Notes under the pieces: model-generated
Seen by the model: the letters and a program-made list of their open reading frames with translations, nothing else
Database searches by the model: none
What the model was told of the DNA's origin: nothing
From: Eretmocerus hayati
Taxonomy: Eukaryota > Arthropoda > Insecta > Hymenoptera > Aphelinidae
Assembly (NCBI GenBank): GCA_029851415.1
Contig: CM056742.1
Span: 81,272,748 to 81,336,747 of the forward strand
Reading direction: 5' to 3'
Length of the DNA: 64,000 nt
In this document: positions 39,317 to 50,460 of the stretch, piece after piece
How positions within the stretch are numbered: position 1 is the stretch's first letter
Layout: each line of letters begins with the position of its first letter
Translations under genes and position numbers: made by a program

Positions 39317-40358
39317 TTGTTATTCTGTGCGCAAAAATGGCCATTTAGACGCAAGTGTGCGTGTGCAAATAGCGAATTTGCACATTATTCCGACTTAACT
39401 GTGTGCAAATATTTTTTCACGCAGTGCGCAAATGAGGCATCAGTGCGCAAATACTCGTTTGCGCACTGCGTAAACGAAGAACAGTGTGCAAATAAGGCAT
39501 TTGCGCACTGTGCAAATTTCGTTTGCGCACTGGACTTGAGTTGTTTTCTGATCACTCTATACCATCATCTATCTATATATCATCATCATACATAATTTTG
39601 AAGAATATCTAACTTCGATCTTTCGAACACCAGCGACAGTTTTGAGCAACGTGGTAACATACTATATGGGCGATAGAGTTTTTTCTGATACATTTCTCAG
39701 AATTTTTTTTCAGTCGGGGGGCTCCGCCCCCCGAACCCCCCGGCGGGGGCTCCGCCCCCTGCACCCCCGCCGGGGCTCCGCCCCTGGACCCCCTCCTCCG
39801 CCCTCCTGTGACCCCGTCATGCCATGTTCCTCTGAATGCTTGAGATGCATTGATCATTCGTTGTAGGTGATGCTTCGGTCACTCCTCGCTACTGTCAAAA
39901 TTTTTCAGAAAGTCGTCATGGATCCCAAGTAGTTCAAATGAAGATGGTTCAGAATTTGTTTGAGGAGAAAAAAGGACTCGGAAAGTTCGTACACACCAAT
40001 GCGAAAAAGGAACAAAGTCCGTCAACTCTCGAGACGACGCCCAAGTCTCACAGCATCCCCTAATTTTTTGATGTGTTTTAGGAGGCGGGTTACATTTTTG
40101 CTCACAGAAATAACAAAAAATATCGTAAGCAACTCGGGCGCCGACATTTGCGCACTCGTCCCCGCAACTCGTGTGCAAACGTTCCATTTGCGCACAGTTT
40201 CGTCGTTCACGCAGTGCGCAAATGGCTGATTTGCGCACTGCGTGCGCAAATGAGCCATTTGCACACTGCGTAAACGATGAAACTGTGCGTAAATGAGGCG
40301 TTTGCACACTCGTTGCGGTGACTCGTGCGCAAATATCTGTTGGCGCCCTTGTTGCTTA
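39317..40358. mobile_element. Composite insertion in BEL pol: GTGCGCAAA clusters flanking GC-rich palindromes
   Basis: This separates the BEL coding parts ending at 40364 and starting at 39316. Both ends (39330-39540 and 40130-40345) are dense in GTGCGCAAA/GTGCGTAAA in both orientations. The middle has GGGGGCTCCGCCCCC-type palindromes (39715-39790). The right module runs from TAAGCAACTCGGGCGC (40122) to GCGCCCTTGTTGCTTA (40358), an inverted terminal pair. The same GC-rich plus terminal-repeat arrangement recurs at 56.6-56.95 kb. No transposase is encoded. Confidence 0.65.
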
Positions 40359-40363
40359 ATATA

Positions 40364-41212
40364 CTAGTAATGTTCAACACATTTCTGTTCATCATCCGAC
40401 AAGAAACGTTCCTTTGGAATCTCCTCGCGATCGAAAAACGAACGGAAAGTTTCATTGAGTTGAGAATCAGTGTCATTAAGACACAAATTTATTGTTGGTC
40501 GCGACGATTTTTGAGACATCGAAGAACAAGAAACTATCCAGCCGAAATGCGATTTCATAGCTATAGAAGCAACGCCCTTTCGGATCTTACGTTAACCTTG
40601 TTGTATGATTTGTGCGTGGATCTGAGCACTAAGTAACATATCAACAACACCAGGTTTATTAGAATTAGGGTCTGCTAAGCGCAGCTTTTTCAAATGTTTC
40701 CAATCCCCATTGAATAGAGAGTTGGGTTGATATTGGGTAACCTTAGAAATCACGTAAGCTGACACTATGAAATTTTTATCGGAAGTAAAGCAAGGTCGTA
40801 TAGTCACCTCCACTACGTTTTTGCATACAGGGCCACTTTTATCGCCAACTGTCGTAGTAGGTACCATAACGGGATTTTTCTTTAACCGAAGTAATTGGCA
40901 TAAGCCTTCTGAAATAAATGAGGATTGTGCGCACTGATCCACAATTTCCCGTATTTCGTGTGACGAACCAAATGTAGATTCAGCTAAGATTCGAGCAGTT
41001 GCTATGAAAATCTCCCCATCATTGTCATCTTTATTAATAATGTCATTGACGTGGTTCGATTCTAATTGTAACATAGATGCTGCTTTGTTGGATTGTTGGG
41101 CGGGCGTATTTGATTTGGAAAGTTGATCAGCGGTATTCGGAATACTAGCCTTACCACTTTTATGAATAGTCGTATGATGTTTTCCATTACAAACCGCACA
41201 GCGTTTGTCACT
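40364..41212 (-). pseudogene. pol: BEL/Pao protease region and linker to RT
   Basis: The minus strand after the hAT-like MITE reads CAVCNGKHHTTIH (second Gag knuckle). It then holds the retropepsin region (41074-40592) with ATARILAESTFG and IVDQCAQSSFISEG. This last corresponds to the active-site loop, but has DQC where DSG is usual in the family. A shift follows, and 40558-40364 carries FFDREEIPKERFLSDDEQK, the linker before RT. The composite insertion starts right after CVEHY. It is broken by a frameshift and by insertions on both sides. Confidence 0.78.
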
Positions 41213-41598
41213 AGGACACTCATAGAGATATTACAGATAGAGGAGGGAAGAGGTGGGCCTCTCTGTAAGTGGGCTTTTCTCTACGAAAGAGAGAGAGGAA
41301 AGACAAGGAGTCCTCTTTTTTTCTCTCTCGCACCTGCGCGGCGCATTGCGCAGTCGACACCAAGACACATAGGCGCGTCGGAGAGGGGATAGTGTTGACA
41401 GTTCACTTCTTGAGATGAAACTTGGCACTTTTATCCCCTCTCCAACGCGCCTATGTGCCTTGGTCTTGGCTGCGCGATACGCCGCGCAGGTGCGAAAGAG
41501 AAAGGAAGACGACTCCTCGTCTTTTCTCTCTCTCTTTCGCGGAGAAACGTATAGACTGCGCTTCCCTCCTCTATCTGTAATATCTCTATGAGGACACT
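41213..41598. mobile_element. hAT-like MITE with 8-bp target duplication
   Basis: The element 41221-41590 is bordered by AGGACACT on both sides (41213-41220 and 41591-41598). Its ends are CATAGAGATATTACAGATAG and the exact complement. The arms of about 160 bp are imperfectly inverted around a 45-bp centre. 8-bp duplications are characteristic of hAT transposons. It has no coding capacity. It lies between the two zinc knuckles of the BEL gag. Confidence 0.88.
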
Positions 41599-41832
41599 CC
41601 GGCTAGAGATGGTCGGAAGAAAAGCGATTGAAACATCTCGTGAGTCAGGTTATATATCTTTTTCTCTCAGGCACAGATTTTGCCTTGAAGGTATTACAAA
41701 AGGTGAAAAAATGAGGACCCTCGCAAATCATGCACACGGGTCGCTCACGTCCAGGCTTTGATTTATCTTTTTGATTCACGTGGACAGCTTTTGAAACTTT
41801 GGGTTTAGTATTCTGATTCTTGTTTTGATTCT
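41599..41832 (-). pseudogene. gag: BEL/Pao gag C-terminal part with zinc knuckle
   Basis: The main gag frame stops at 41833. In the neighbouring frame the sequence continues with a Lys/Asn-rich stretch and CMICEGPHFFTFCNTF, a BEL-type zinc knuckle. A small frameshift has therefore cut Gag from its nucleocapsid part. The frame ends soon after at a stop and is then interrupted by the hAT-like MITE. Confidence 0.7.
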
Positions 41833-42789
41833 TTAAATCAGAGGTGGCACTAGATCTGGATCTCTCTCTGTCTGCTCACTTGCTTCCTTAGCACTCTCAA
41901 ATTGAGCGTGAGCCTGTCTCTGAGTTTCGAGAAAATCATCGAGCATTTTGTAGCTAGGACATTGCTTCGGATTTTCTGATTGTGCGACATGAGATTCCCA
42001 ATCTTTTTGAAGTGCAGGAGTAAGACGCATCACTACTAGAAAAACGACCATGGGGTCCCAAGTATCGATTTGACAGTTCAATGATTTCAGAGCTTTCAAA
42101 ACATTGTTCACTCCGTTGCGAAGACGACTGATCTCTGGAGCGGTATCAGCTCCCATTTTATTCATGGACATCAATTTTGAAAGGAATTTAGAGACTAATA
42201 AGCGATTATTGCTGTAGTACTCTTTAACGCTTTTCCAGGCCGAATCAAAGTTTTCGCCAGAGAAAGCGCTTTCTTCAAGGAGTTCTGCAGCTTCCCCTTT
42301 GAGTGAGGATCGCAAATAACTCATTTTATCAACATTCGCAAGGCCGTGTTTCTTCACCACCATTTCATCAAAAGAATCGTGAAAATTCTTCCAGCTCTGA
42401 ATGTCACCGGAGAAGGTGGGAAGTTCAATTGGCGGTAATTTGGCTTGGAATGTAGCAGATTGTTCAGATGTTTCAGCATTGCGCGAACCGGTAGGTACTG
42501 CCGCGTCGAGATTTAATAGGAAGTCTTGGAATAGCCCTAGGGAAGCAAAATATGATTCTTCTACACTATCATACACATTATTCTTGAAGTAGTTATCTGA
42601 AGCGTCAATATCATCATCGTCTGATAGCTTCTCATGAATATCTTGAAACTTTTTCCAGTAATCTTTCAACCCCTTTATCCGGGTAAGGCACGCGCCTTCT
42701 GTTATCTTAGCTTGGCCTGTTTTTTGGAAGTTTATATACGCGTTCGTAATGCGCGATTGCAGTTTGAGTTGCTTCTCAATCGAAGCCAT
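41833..42789 (-). CDS. gag: BEL/Pao Gag (DUF1759 type)
   Basis: 318 residues from an ATG (42789). The N-terminal helical part with EKQLKLQSRITNAYINF and LKDYWKKFQDIHEKL, then KLPPIELPTFSGDIQSWKNF followed by LRSSLKGEAAELLE, are the hallmarks of the DUF1759 capsid family of BEL/Pao elements. The frame ends at a stop after DPDLVPPLI, just before the zinc-knuckle part, which lies in another frame. The capsid part is open, but the element as a whole is dead. A satellite array starts about 110 bp upstream. Confidence 0.88.
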   Translation of the reverse strand: MASIEKQLKLQSRITNAYINFQKTGQAKITEGACLTRIKGLKDYWKKFQDIHEKLSDDDDIDASDNYFKNNVYDSVEESYFASLGLFQDFLLNLDAAVPTGSRNAETSEQSATFQAKLPPIELPTFSGDIQSWKNFHDSFDEMVVKKHGLANVDKMSYLRSSLKGEAAELLEESAFSGENFDSAWKSVKEYYSNNRLLVSKFLSKLMSMNKMGADTAPEISRLRNGVNNVLKALKSLNCQIDTWDPMVVFLVVMRLTPALQKDWESHVAQSENPKQCPSYKMLDDFLETQRQAHAQFESAKEASEQTERDPDLVPPLI

Positions 42790-42900
42790 TGTGTATAATT
42801 GAATGGATATAGTCGTTGAATTACTCGTTCACCGATTTACTCGTCTGAACGAATAATTCAGACGAAGTGAAATTTCAGACCATATCCGAGTGACTATATC
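42790..42900 (-). other. BEL leader with short inverted repeat
   Basis: Sequence upstream of the BEL gag ATG. TCGTCTGAACGAATAATTCAGACGA (about 42840-42863) forms a small hairpin. No primer site was recognised. Confidence 0.4.
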
Positions 42901-43556
42901 GCACTCTACAGGATGTGCGAATAGCACCCAACAGGATCGGCGAAAATTGCACTCGACAGGATCTACGAGAATCGCACTCTACAGGATCTGTGAATAGCAC
43001 TCAACAGGATCGGCAAAAATTGCACTTGACAGGATCGGCGACAATTGCACTCGACAGGATCTACGAGAATCGCACTCTACCGGATCTGTAAATAGCACTC
43101 AACAGGATCGGCGAAAATTGCACTCGACAGGATCTACGAGAATCGCGCTCTATCGGATCTGTGAATAGCACTCGACAGGATCGGCGAAAATTGCACTCGA
43201 CAGGATCGGCGAAAATCGCACTCTACAGGATCTACGAGAATTGCACTCTACCGGATCTGTGAATAGCACTCAACAGGATCGGCGAAAATTGCACTCGACA
43301 GGATCTACGAGAATCAGCACTCAACAGGATCGGCGAAAATTGCACTCGACAGGATCTACGAGAATCGCACTCTACAGGATCTGTGAATAGCACTCAACAA
43401 GATCGGCGAAAATTGCACTCGACAGGATCTACGAGAATCGCACTATACAGGATCTGTGAATAGCACTCAACAGGATCGGCGAAAACTGCACTCGACAGGA
43501 TCGGCGAAAATTGCACTCGACAGGATCTACGAGAATCGCAGTCTACCGGATCTGTG
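42901..43556. repeat. Satellite array of about 24-bp monomers with higher-order order
   Basis: About 27 monomers of 23-25 bp share GCACTC(G/T/A)ACAGGATC. Three variants alternate: ...CTACGAGAATC, ...TGTGAATA and ...GGCGAAAATT, so that a longer unit of about 73 bp repeats with some skips. It lies directly upstream of the BEL gag. Confidence 0.92.
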
Positions 43557-43559
43557 AAT

Positions 43560-43757
43560 GGCCAAAAATGGTTGTGGTCATGTCAACTCGAGTGCCCGAA
43601 AATGGAATATCTTCTCGAATGCTCAAAATAAGTGTTATCAGCGCGTTAACTCGAGTGCCCAAAATGGAGTATCTCCTCGAATGCTCAAAATGAGAGTTAT
43701 CAGCGCGTCAACTTGAGTGCTCAAAATGGAGAATCTCCTCAAATGCTCAAACTGAGT
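43560..43757. repeat. 62-bp tandem repeat, three copies
   Basis: Copies are marked by AAAATGGA(A/G)(T/A)ATCT(T/C)CTC at 43599, 43661 and 43723, and share TTATCAGCGCGT(T/C)AACT. The unit is different from the adjacent 24-bp satellite. Confidence 0.85.
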
Positions 43758-44500
43758 GTTGACATGAAGAACGAAACTAATTCGACTAACTATGTGTCGC
43801 GAATAACACGAATGTACGATGCATTATTCGTTAAATATAATAATCGGCCGTTGTCCGGTGATCTCGCAATGAATGAAAAATCATGAAAATGTAACGATCG
43901 TTAGAATATATTGATCAGTTATATACTGTCCCTCCCAAACACGAAGAGAAGCTCAAAATATTCATCGCAAAATGTAGCATAGTATGGTTCCGACTAACGA
44001 GAGGGGAGGGGGCAAGGGCAGGCAGCGAAACATCTCCAGAGAACGTAGGAAAGAGTAAACAACTCACTCACCGAACGATGACCTTGCCTCTTGTCACGAA
44101 CGCTTCGCGCTTGTTATGTTGTACAAGAATGTGAAGGCCGCCGTCGTTGTGGTGCCGCTATGTCGCCGACTCGCTGCTCATCTGCTGCTAACTGCGACGT
44201 TGAAGAAGGAGCATGCTTGCTCATAAAGATGGCTGCCGCGTTCTCTTTATATGGACCGCTTGGCGTCACTTGCCGTTTGAAGCACTAAGGACAAAATGGC
44301 TGTCCATTGGCGTGGGTGCTGACACAACGATGACGATACCATGCAATTCCGACAATTGTGTGGATTGCAAGTTTTACGCACAGTATTCGGGAGTCATCGC
44401 ACTATAATTAGTGCACAATATAACTGCACTTGGCGAATAAATTCCGCACCAATATTTGCACCACGTTCTCACTCATCACTGTGATAACTTCCTCCATTCA
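43758..44500 (-). promoter_or_regulatory. Possible LTR/promoter of the BEL element
   Basis: On the minus strand a TATA-like TCCATATAAAGAG (about 44242-44256) is followed by an initiator-like CTTCTTCAACG. The position upstream of gag suits a 5' LTR. Its borders and a primer site were not found, and no second copy is seen. Confidence 0.3.
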
Positions 44501-45639
44501 CTGCATTTTTTATCCGGCTCGAAGGACCAAATGTTTATATGCAGGGTTGGATTCAGGTGAATGCAGAATGAACTAGAGGAGAGGTTTAATTGAACTGTTC
44601 GCAAAACTATATTGAGCAATATGATACATGCTCGAGGTGGTGGAGAGTGTGCGTACTGTTCGCGATCCACAAGAAGACTGACTGAACCGGAGCAGAGCGG
44701 GAGGCCTATAGCCGAGCGGCCGAATGTCTACATATATATACTGCAGTCGATTCTACTGCCGGTTGAACATCTAATGCCACTTGACGGCTTAGTTAATGTG
44801 TGAATGAATGTATGTGTGCTGTCGCGGACATTGTTTGATCGGTGCTACATAAACATAGCTGATGTGTTGAAAATCTCGACGACTTGATGCGAAATCTCTT
44901 GGCCTCTGTCTGATCCTCAATGCTGAGTTTTCTACTCAAAGGATCCAATCCAGCGCGTTATGTTTTGATGTAATGCAATATTTTCCTACATGTGTGTATG
45001 GACCGAGCAGACTTAAACGCCGGTATCATGATCAAACAGATTATTGGTCTGCTCGGATAGATGATATCCCAAAAACCAAGGAGGAAAATATCTGCGCTGC
45101 ATGTAATCATAGCTCAATTAATAAATAGAATCTTCCGAGTACCAGATTTTGCGATGAGAACTGGACCAGCGTCAACGAGATCAATCAATCGCGGATGCCG
45201 ATCAATCAGATGAGTACCCCAGTCTCATCCGTGTGATTTTTGAGCTTGATGAAATAAACGTCTGGATAAACTCTAATGATTGTGTTATCATAACCACGGC
45301 CATTGGCTCCCCGTCATTTTGAAATTTTAGTTTCTTTCAGTAAATGTCCAACCGAACTGTTATGTACAAAAATATCATATGGACGATCAAGTTACGAATC
45401 CATCGTGGTATTTGCGATGTCACTGTCGTGCGTGATTTATTTTATAGATACCGCTAAATACAAGGATCCTGATGCTTTGTGTGTAACTGTATTCTGCAGA
45501 TTGAAGGATGATGCACGTGCCTGGACCAGGCTGACTTGGCCGAGATCGATGCGAGGACCATCCCCGCGTCGAGAAGACAACAGGCATCGATTCACCAGAA
45601 TCTAACGGTTACAGGCATTGAGAAATTACTTTTGACGCG
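44501..45639. other. Non-coding stretch
   Basis: No gene recognised. A short inverted repeat (CCGAGCAGAC...GTCTGCTCGG) lies at 45002-45058. Confidence 0.4.
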
Positions 45640-46080
45640 GCGAGCGGCGCACTATTTTTCATCTCCTAAAATTCTTTCAGAGCTCAAATTATGCTAAATT
45701 ATTGTTTTCCCATGACTGTTCGGCGTCTGTTGTACTTTCTGATCTAATAATCGAGAGTGGTTTCCAAGTCGAATCGACAGTTCGTAATGTGAGTCTCACG
45801 GTAAATCATCCTCTTGACCTTCTCTTCCATCATGGAATATTCTAATGAATGTGCGTATGTATGGAGCAAGCCTGAAATAAATTGTAAGATTCGATCCAAT
45901 TCTCCTTCTTCTACATCTCAATTTGAATTTTTTTGAACTCACGATAAACGTACGATAAATTCGCAATACATGGCAGAATTCTAAAATTGCGATTGGAAAT
46001 ACTTCACCAATATAATGTCAATTCAGACTGCCGACATATTGCGGCTATATTGCCAATTGCTGCAATTTTCATGAGTAAAG
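45640..46080. repeat. Inverted copy of the 32.9-35.4 kb host repeat, without the foldback
   Basis: Reverse complement of 35108-35450 joined directly to that of 32889-32958. Where locus A carries the 2-kb foldback (plus about 80 bp), this copy has a few bases only. It is therefore an uninterrupted relative of the target. Confidence 0.7.
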
Positions 46081-48295
46081 AGGTGAATGAATATAATGCA
46101 GAACACATTACCCGCGGTCGCACCGGGATCGCCGACAAATAACACTGTATGTATATGAGTAGTTCTATTGAAACTTTAATATTTGATGATCGAAAGTGTG
46201 CTAACCCTAAATGACTCTTCCGAAGGTTCTAAAATGTATATTCCAACTCACTGAAAGATATAGAGCACCAATTAATTAGCGCACGTATATGAGGATATCT
46301 CTGAAACTTGTGACTTTTGCTGTCACAGCTCAGCCAAACTGGCTGTAGGACGTTTCTCCAGGTTTAACCTGTCAAACTATCTCCGTTTGAATGTCCTGAG
46401 AGTGGTCAACAAGTGGGAGCTTGACTGGTGGATGTCGGGAGGTACTACAGTCGATCATGTGCGCGAAAACATCCGGGAATCGGAGAATTCACGTGCCACA
46501 GCAAGACTCTTGAAATTTCGCGGGCTCTCGTGGAGCGTTTCTGATCATGTTCTGTGACTTCTCAGACTCATTTCTAATGTTCCAAAGTTACGATTTTTCT
46601 GTTGGAGGAAGGTGTGCCTCACTGTGCTCCGCCGTGACACATAGAGATGTGAGTGTCACAGATTTTTGGGAAAAAATTCTTGAGCCGCTTTAGGCGCTAC
46701 AGCTCGTGGAGCGTGATTTAGAGACACTCCGGAGAATCTTGATCGTATTCTCCGTGAAAAAACAAAGAAATTGAGCTACTGTAAACCTATGTGCCTTGAC
46801 AGAGAGCCAAGGAACCGGATAAAGCGAGAAAAAGAACGACCGTTTAACATGTCTAATTGCACAGCTTTTGGTAAGGCACGCGTGCGGTAGGGGGGGGGGC
46901 ACAGACCCCAACACTGTGAACTTGTTACAAACACCCTCAAAATATCATACCGATTCCCACCCACCGAGACTTTGGACGCTCTACGAGTACCATCTGGTTG
47001 AACAAAGGCTGTGCAGCCGCAATTTTGTGAAAGATGCATCGAGAAATGATGAAACCATTGGTAGAGCGTTCAGTATATTTCAATTCTGACTTTCGTTACT
47101 ACATTCTAACACCCGATTGCATACAATCCTCATACTTGAACCATTGTGCTTGCTCAATAACAGGCTCTAGCCGTATATCTCGATTTCCACCGCTGTGACA
47201 TTTTTTGAGTACGAAAATCGAAAGTTTCAGAGATATCCTCATACTCATTTTTTACTGAAACAACATCAGTTTTTGATAGCCTTAATTCTTCTTTGCAACC
47301 TTAAAAAAAATAATTCAAAATATACGACAGTATCTTTGTTAATATCCATTTTCCTCCCGTATCTTTCTCTGCAACTAATCAATATATCAAAATTTCCACC
47401 GAATACTCCATTCTAACAATAATACAAGAGCTCATAATCTTGAAATCTACTCCGGCAGCGAATGGGCCATCAACGCAGATCCTCTACCATGATTATTTCA
47501 AATAAGTGCAGACCTGTCTGTCTCCTTCTTTTGTTTGCGACAGCTGCGAAATAGTGCCCTCGTTCGCCAAACGTACACAGTTTTGATTTATTGTTACACT
47601 CCGATGCGATCTTCTGAGGAAAAATAATCTGGCGTGGCGCCGCGACATGGTCATTAAGAACAATGAAAAAACCGGGGAAAACCCAGCAACTGTCGAAGCT
47701 GAGTAATATGTACCTCTGAAAAGGCCAAGAAGTACCTGCTGGATGCTCTCCACTGCCAAGTGTAATAATACAACCCAACGAGATGCGCATCGTAGATATA
47801 CAATCGAGTTCAAGCGGCCCAAAAATTTGTGCTTCATATACTTACGGTTATACACACACAAATACTCTCCTTTTGCTCGGCGCGCTCTTCCGTAATTCGC
47901 GAAGAAGCATACAATTGCGGTGATAGAATTCTCAATCGCTATGCTGAATTGACCCGAGAGGCAAGATGATGTTCTAACCGTTTCGTCATAGTATATCACG
48001 TATTGAGTGCTACGTAATGTGTTTCTACGCTACACGAATGTAAATATTCATTTCGTCGTCATGAACCTCTCGAACATCCATCAAATCCAGCTTTAGATTG
48101 CAGGATTCGAATCAGGAGTGTGTTCCAATGTCAACACTATACAGTATCTGCCAAAATCAATGTAACATGATCACTCGCAGAAATAAGCTGCTGAAAGAGA
48201 TTAGCGGGAGCTCGTAAATAGGGTATTTATGAATTAGAATTATTTTCGTACTCGATCGATATGATCGATCGTGACTTTATCGCTCGCGGGAAATT
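46081..48295. other. Non-coding stretch with one repeat copy
   Basis: No gene supported. 47230-47410 is a diverged copy of about 27260-27480. A minus-strand frame at 47999-47493 is open for 168 codons, but shows no motif and no coding-like composition. Confidence 0.35.
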
Positions 48296-49020
48296 CAAAT
48301 CACATGTAATATATGAATTCGCCATTGCAAGCTAATTTAATCAGCGGATATGCTGATTTTTGAACATAGATCGATATTGAAATCAATCTATGTACCTTCA
48401 AGGCACCTCTAATGCGAGGTTGCAACTTGAAGGTTTTCGATGGAAATGAATGAATGAGATGAAAATACTCGAAAAATTTTGATTCTACGCTTGATGTTGG
48501 TGCGTTTCGCCTTTCCTTGACAGATCTGGCTCTTCAGGGGGACTGAAGGGATCTGGTCAGGCTACTCCCCGACGACACCCAGCCTGAGTGGATTGGTAAT
48601 CGAGATTTTAATCGTCCTTATGTACGTTGTCGGCCCATCAACGACCGAGATGAAAACATTACTCACAAGTGCCTCCGAAAGTCTCTGATTTGTATATAAG
48701 GACGATTAAAATCCGATTACCAAGCCACTCAGGCTAGGTGTCGTCGGGGACTTACTTGACCAGATCCCTTCAGTCCCCCTGAAGAGCCAGATCTGTCAAA
48801 GAAAGGCGAAACGCACCAACATCAAGTGTAGAATCGAAATTTTCCGTGTATTTTCATCTAATTCATTCGTTTCCATCAAAAGCTTTCAAGTTGCAACCTT
48901 GCATTAGAGGTGCCTTGAAGGTACATAGACTGATTTCAATACCGATCTATGTTCAAAAATCAGCACATCCGCTGATTAAATTAGCTTGCAATGGCCAATT
49001 CGTATATAACATGATTTAGG
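48296..49020. mobile_element. Foldback element with about 315-bp arms
   Basis: The left arm (48296-48625) and right arm (48700-49020) are inverted, with the shared marks AGCTAATTTAATCAGCGGAT, CCTTCAAGGCACCTCTAATG and GGGGGACTGAAGGGATCTGG. The spacer is about 75 bp. No ORF. Non-autonomous. Confidence 0.88.
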
Positions 49021-49215
49021 TATTTATGGTTCAGGCTGGAGATTGCTTTGTAAAGCAATTCCATCGTAGTCCGTTCAAACATGGTTATGATGAAGTGTCT
49101 GGTGAGACTTTTGATTTATCAACAAAAATTTCATTGATGCAATTTTCCGGCGTTTGAATCCTCACAAAACTGAATAAAATAACTTTCGCGCCTCGCTCAT
49201 GACGTTATTACTATC

Positions 49216-49400
49216 AAGATAGCCGGGGAGGAAATGAGCCCGGGAAACAGGTTTTTCTGCAGTAACGGCCTTCTGCGTCCAAAAACGGTGAAATATTGAT
49301 ATATTCGATCAATTTTCCACTGTTTCCGTCCTGAATGCATAAAGTGGTCCTTATATCAGAAAAACCTGCTTCCCGGGCTCACCTCTTCCCGGGCTATCTT
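49216..49400. mobile_element. Small MITE with GCCCGGG-rich inverted ends
   Basis: AAGATAGCCGGGGAGG at 49216 is mirrored by CCTCTTCCCGGGCTATCTT ending at 49400; both arms also carry AACAGGTTTTTCTG or its complement. The arms are about 45 bp around a 95-bp centre with further pairing. Confidence 0.8.
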
Positions 49401-49504
49401 AATTGTAATCATGAGGTTTCCGCTCCCGAGCGATTATTTCGGCCAGAAGCGAGGTATGTACAACGTCATAAACTCGATGCAAAATATACTATTCTCCAGT
49501 CATG

Positions 49505-49660
49505 TATCTACACTCAGAGCGTAAAAAACATTTTTGGTGCGTAAAGCAGTAACTGGGATAGCAAAATAGTAGATTATGCACTTGAAGTGCGTAATCGCGG
49601 GTTTTTGGACCGAGTCATGGAAAGCCGCGATTACGCTCTGAAGTGCATATGTTTTCTTAT
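49505..49660. repeat. GTGCGTAAA-type palindrome
   Basis: Contains GAGCGTAAAAAACA, GGTGCGTAAAGC and an inverted pair CACTTGAAGTGCGTAATCGCGG / CCGCGATTACGCTCTGAAGTG (49580-49649). A member or relative of the family at 35.5, 39-40, 53.8, 56.8 and 60.5 kb. Confidence 0.6.
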
Positions 49661-49794
49661 AATGCCACCCGGCTTTAATTGGCTACATTAATATGAAATA
49701 GGATAAGCAACGACTTCAATACTGAAGTGACGACTAGAGTGTGTTCCAACAACACTTTTGAAATCTGTCCGACAGACGGATTTTGTAGTTCAAG

Positions 49795-49930
49795 ACCCAA
49801 TAAGACGTTTTTCTGATCTAGTACAAGTATATCTATTGATCTTGGATGTAAAAATGCCGTGTAAACACGATTTTGAATTCGAAAAATCGTACTCTGAGGC
49901 AAAAAATCGAACGTAGCTCTCCAGTCTTGC
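49795..49930. repeat. Third copy of the 25.7/27.7 kb dispersed repeat
   Basis: AATGCCGTGTAAACACGATTTTGAATTCG with its surroundings matches 27740-27830 in the direct orientation and 25680-25760 in reverse. Non-coding. Confidence 0.55.
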
Positions 49931-50084
49931 CTGAAATGGGAATTTTGATCACATGAGGCAAGTGTACCCAACAGGACTCTGTACCCAACTTCCCCCACAT
50001 ATGCCGATCTCGGGAATGGGCTCTGTTCGACCTTTCCGCAAATATCTTCTACGTTTGTTATGTCATGAGATGAAAACAATGAGG

Positions 50085-50460
50085 GATTTGGACCAGCCCC
50101 AAATGGTTTCTGTCTTTTCCAGGAAATAAAAAGTGATTATTGCATTTTTTGCTTTTGCACAGCTAACAAACCACCGAGGAAATTGGGTTCGTTAAACCGG
50201 TGCCAAGATTAAAATTTTTTGGTTCAACCAATCTTAACGTACCTTACCGCATTTCACTCCTTGACTCAAGACCTTCAAAATCCGCTCCTCAAAGATGCGA
50301 AACTACGATGTCGGGCTATTTGATTTGCAAAATACGGAGATGGAAATCATGTGCGAAACATTAAAGCTATATGATCAGAGTGTACCCAACATGGCCCGAT
50401 ATGGTTATTTTTTCCAAGACGTGTGACTTTTTTGGACACTCAGACCGTGCTTATGACGTG
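50085..50460. repeat. Direct repeat, first copy
   Basis: Matches 51432-51805 in the same orientation with about 65-70 percent identity by eye. Shared marks are GATTTCTGT-like starts, CAATCTTAACGTAC.TTACCG, GCAAAATACGGAGAT and GACACTCA. Non-coding; part of a larger old repeat. Confidence 0.6.

Noticed and set aside
42901..43556. CRISPR-like short repeats with spacers
   Set aside because: The 'spacers' are the recurring variant ends of a 24-bp satellite, not unique sequences, and no cas gene exists.
47493..47999. 168-codon minus-strand ORF
   Set aside because: No recognisable motif, no splice or start context that convinces, composition like surrounding non-coding DNA.
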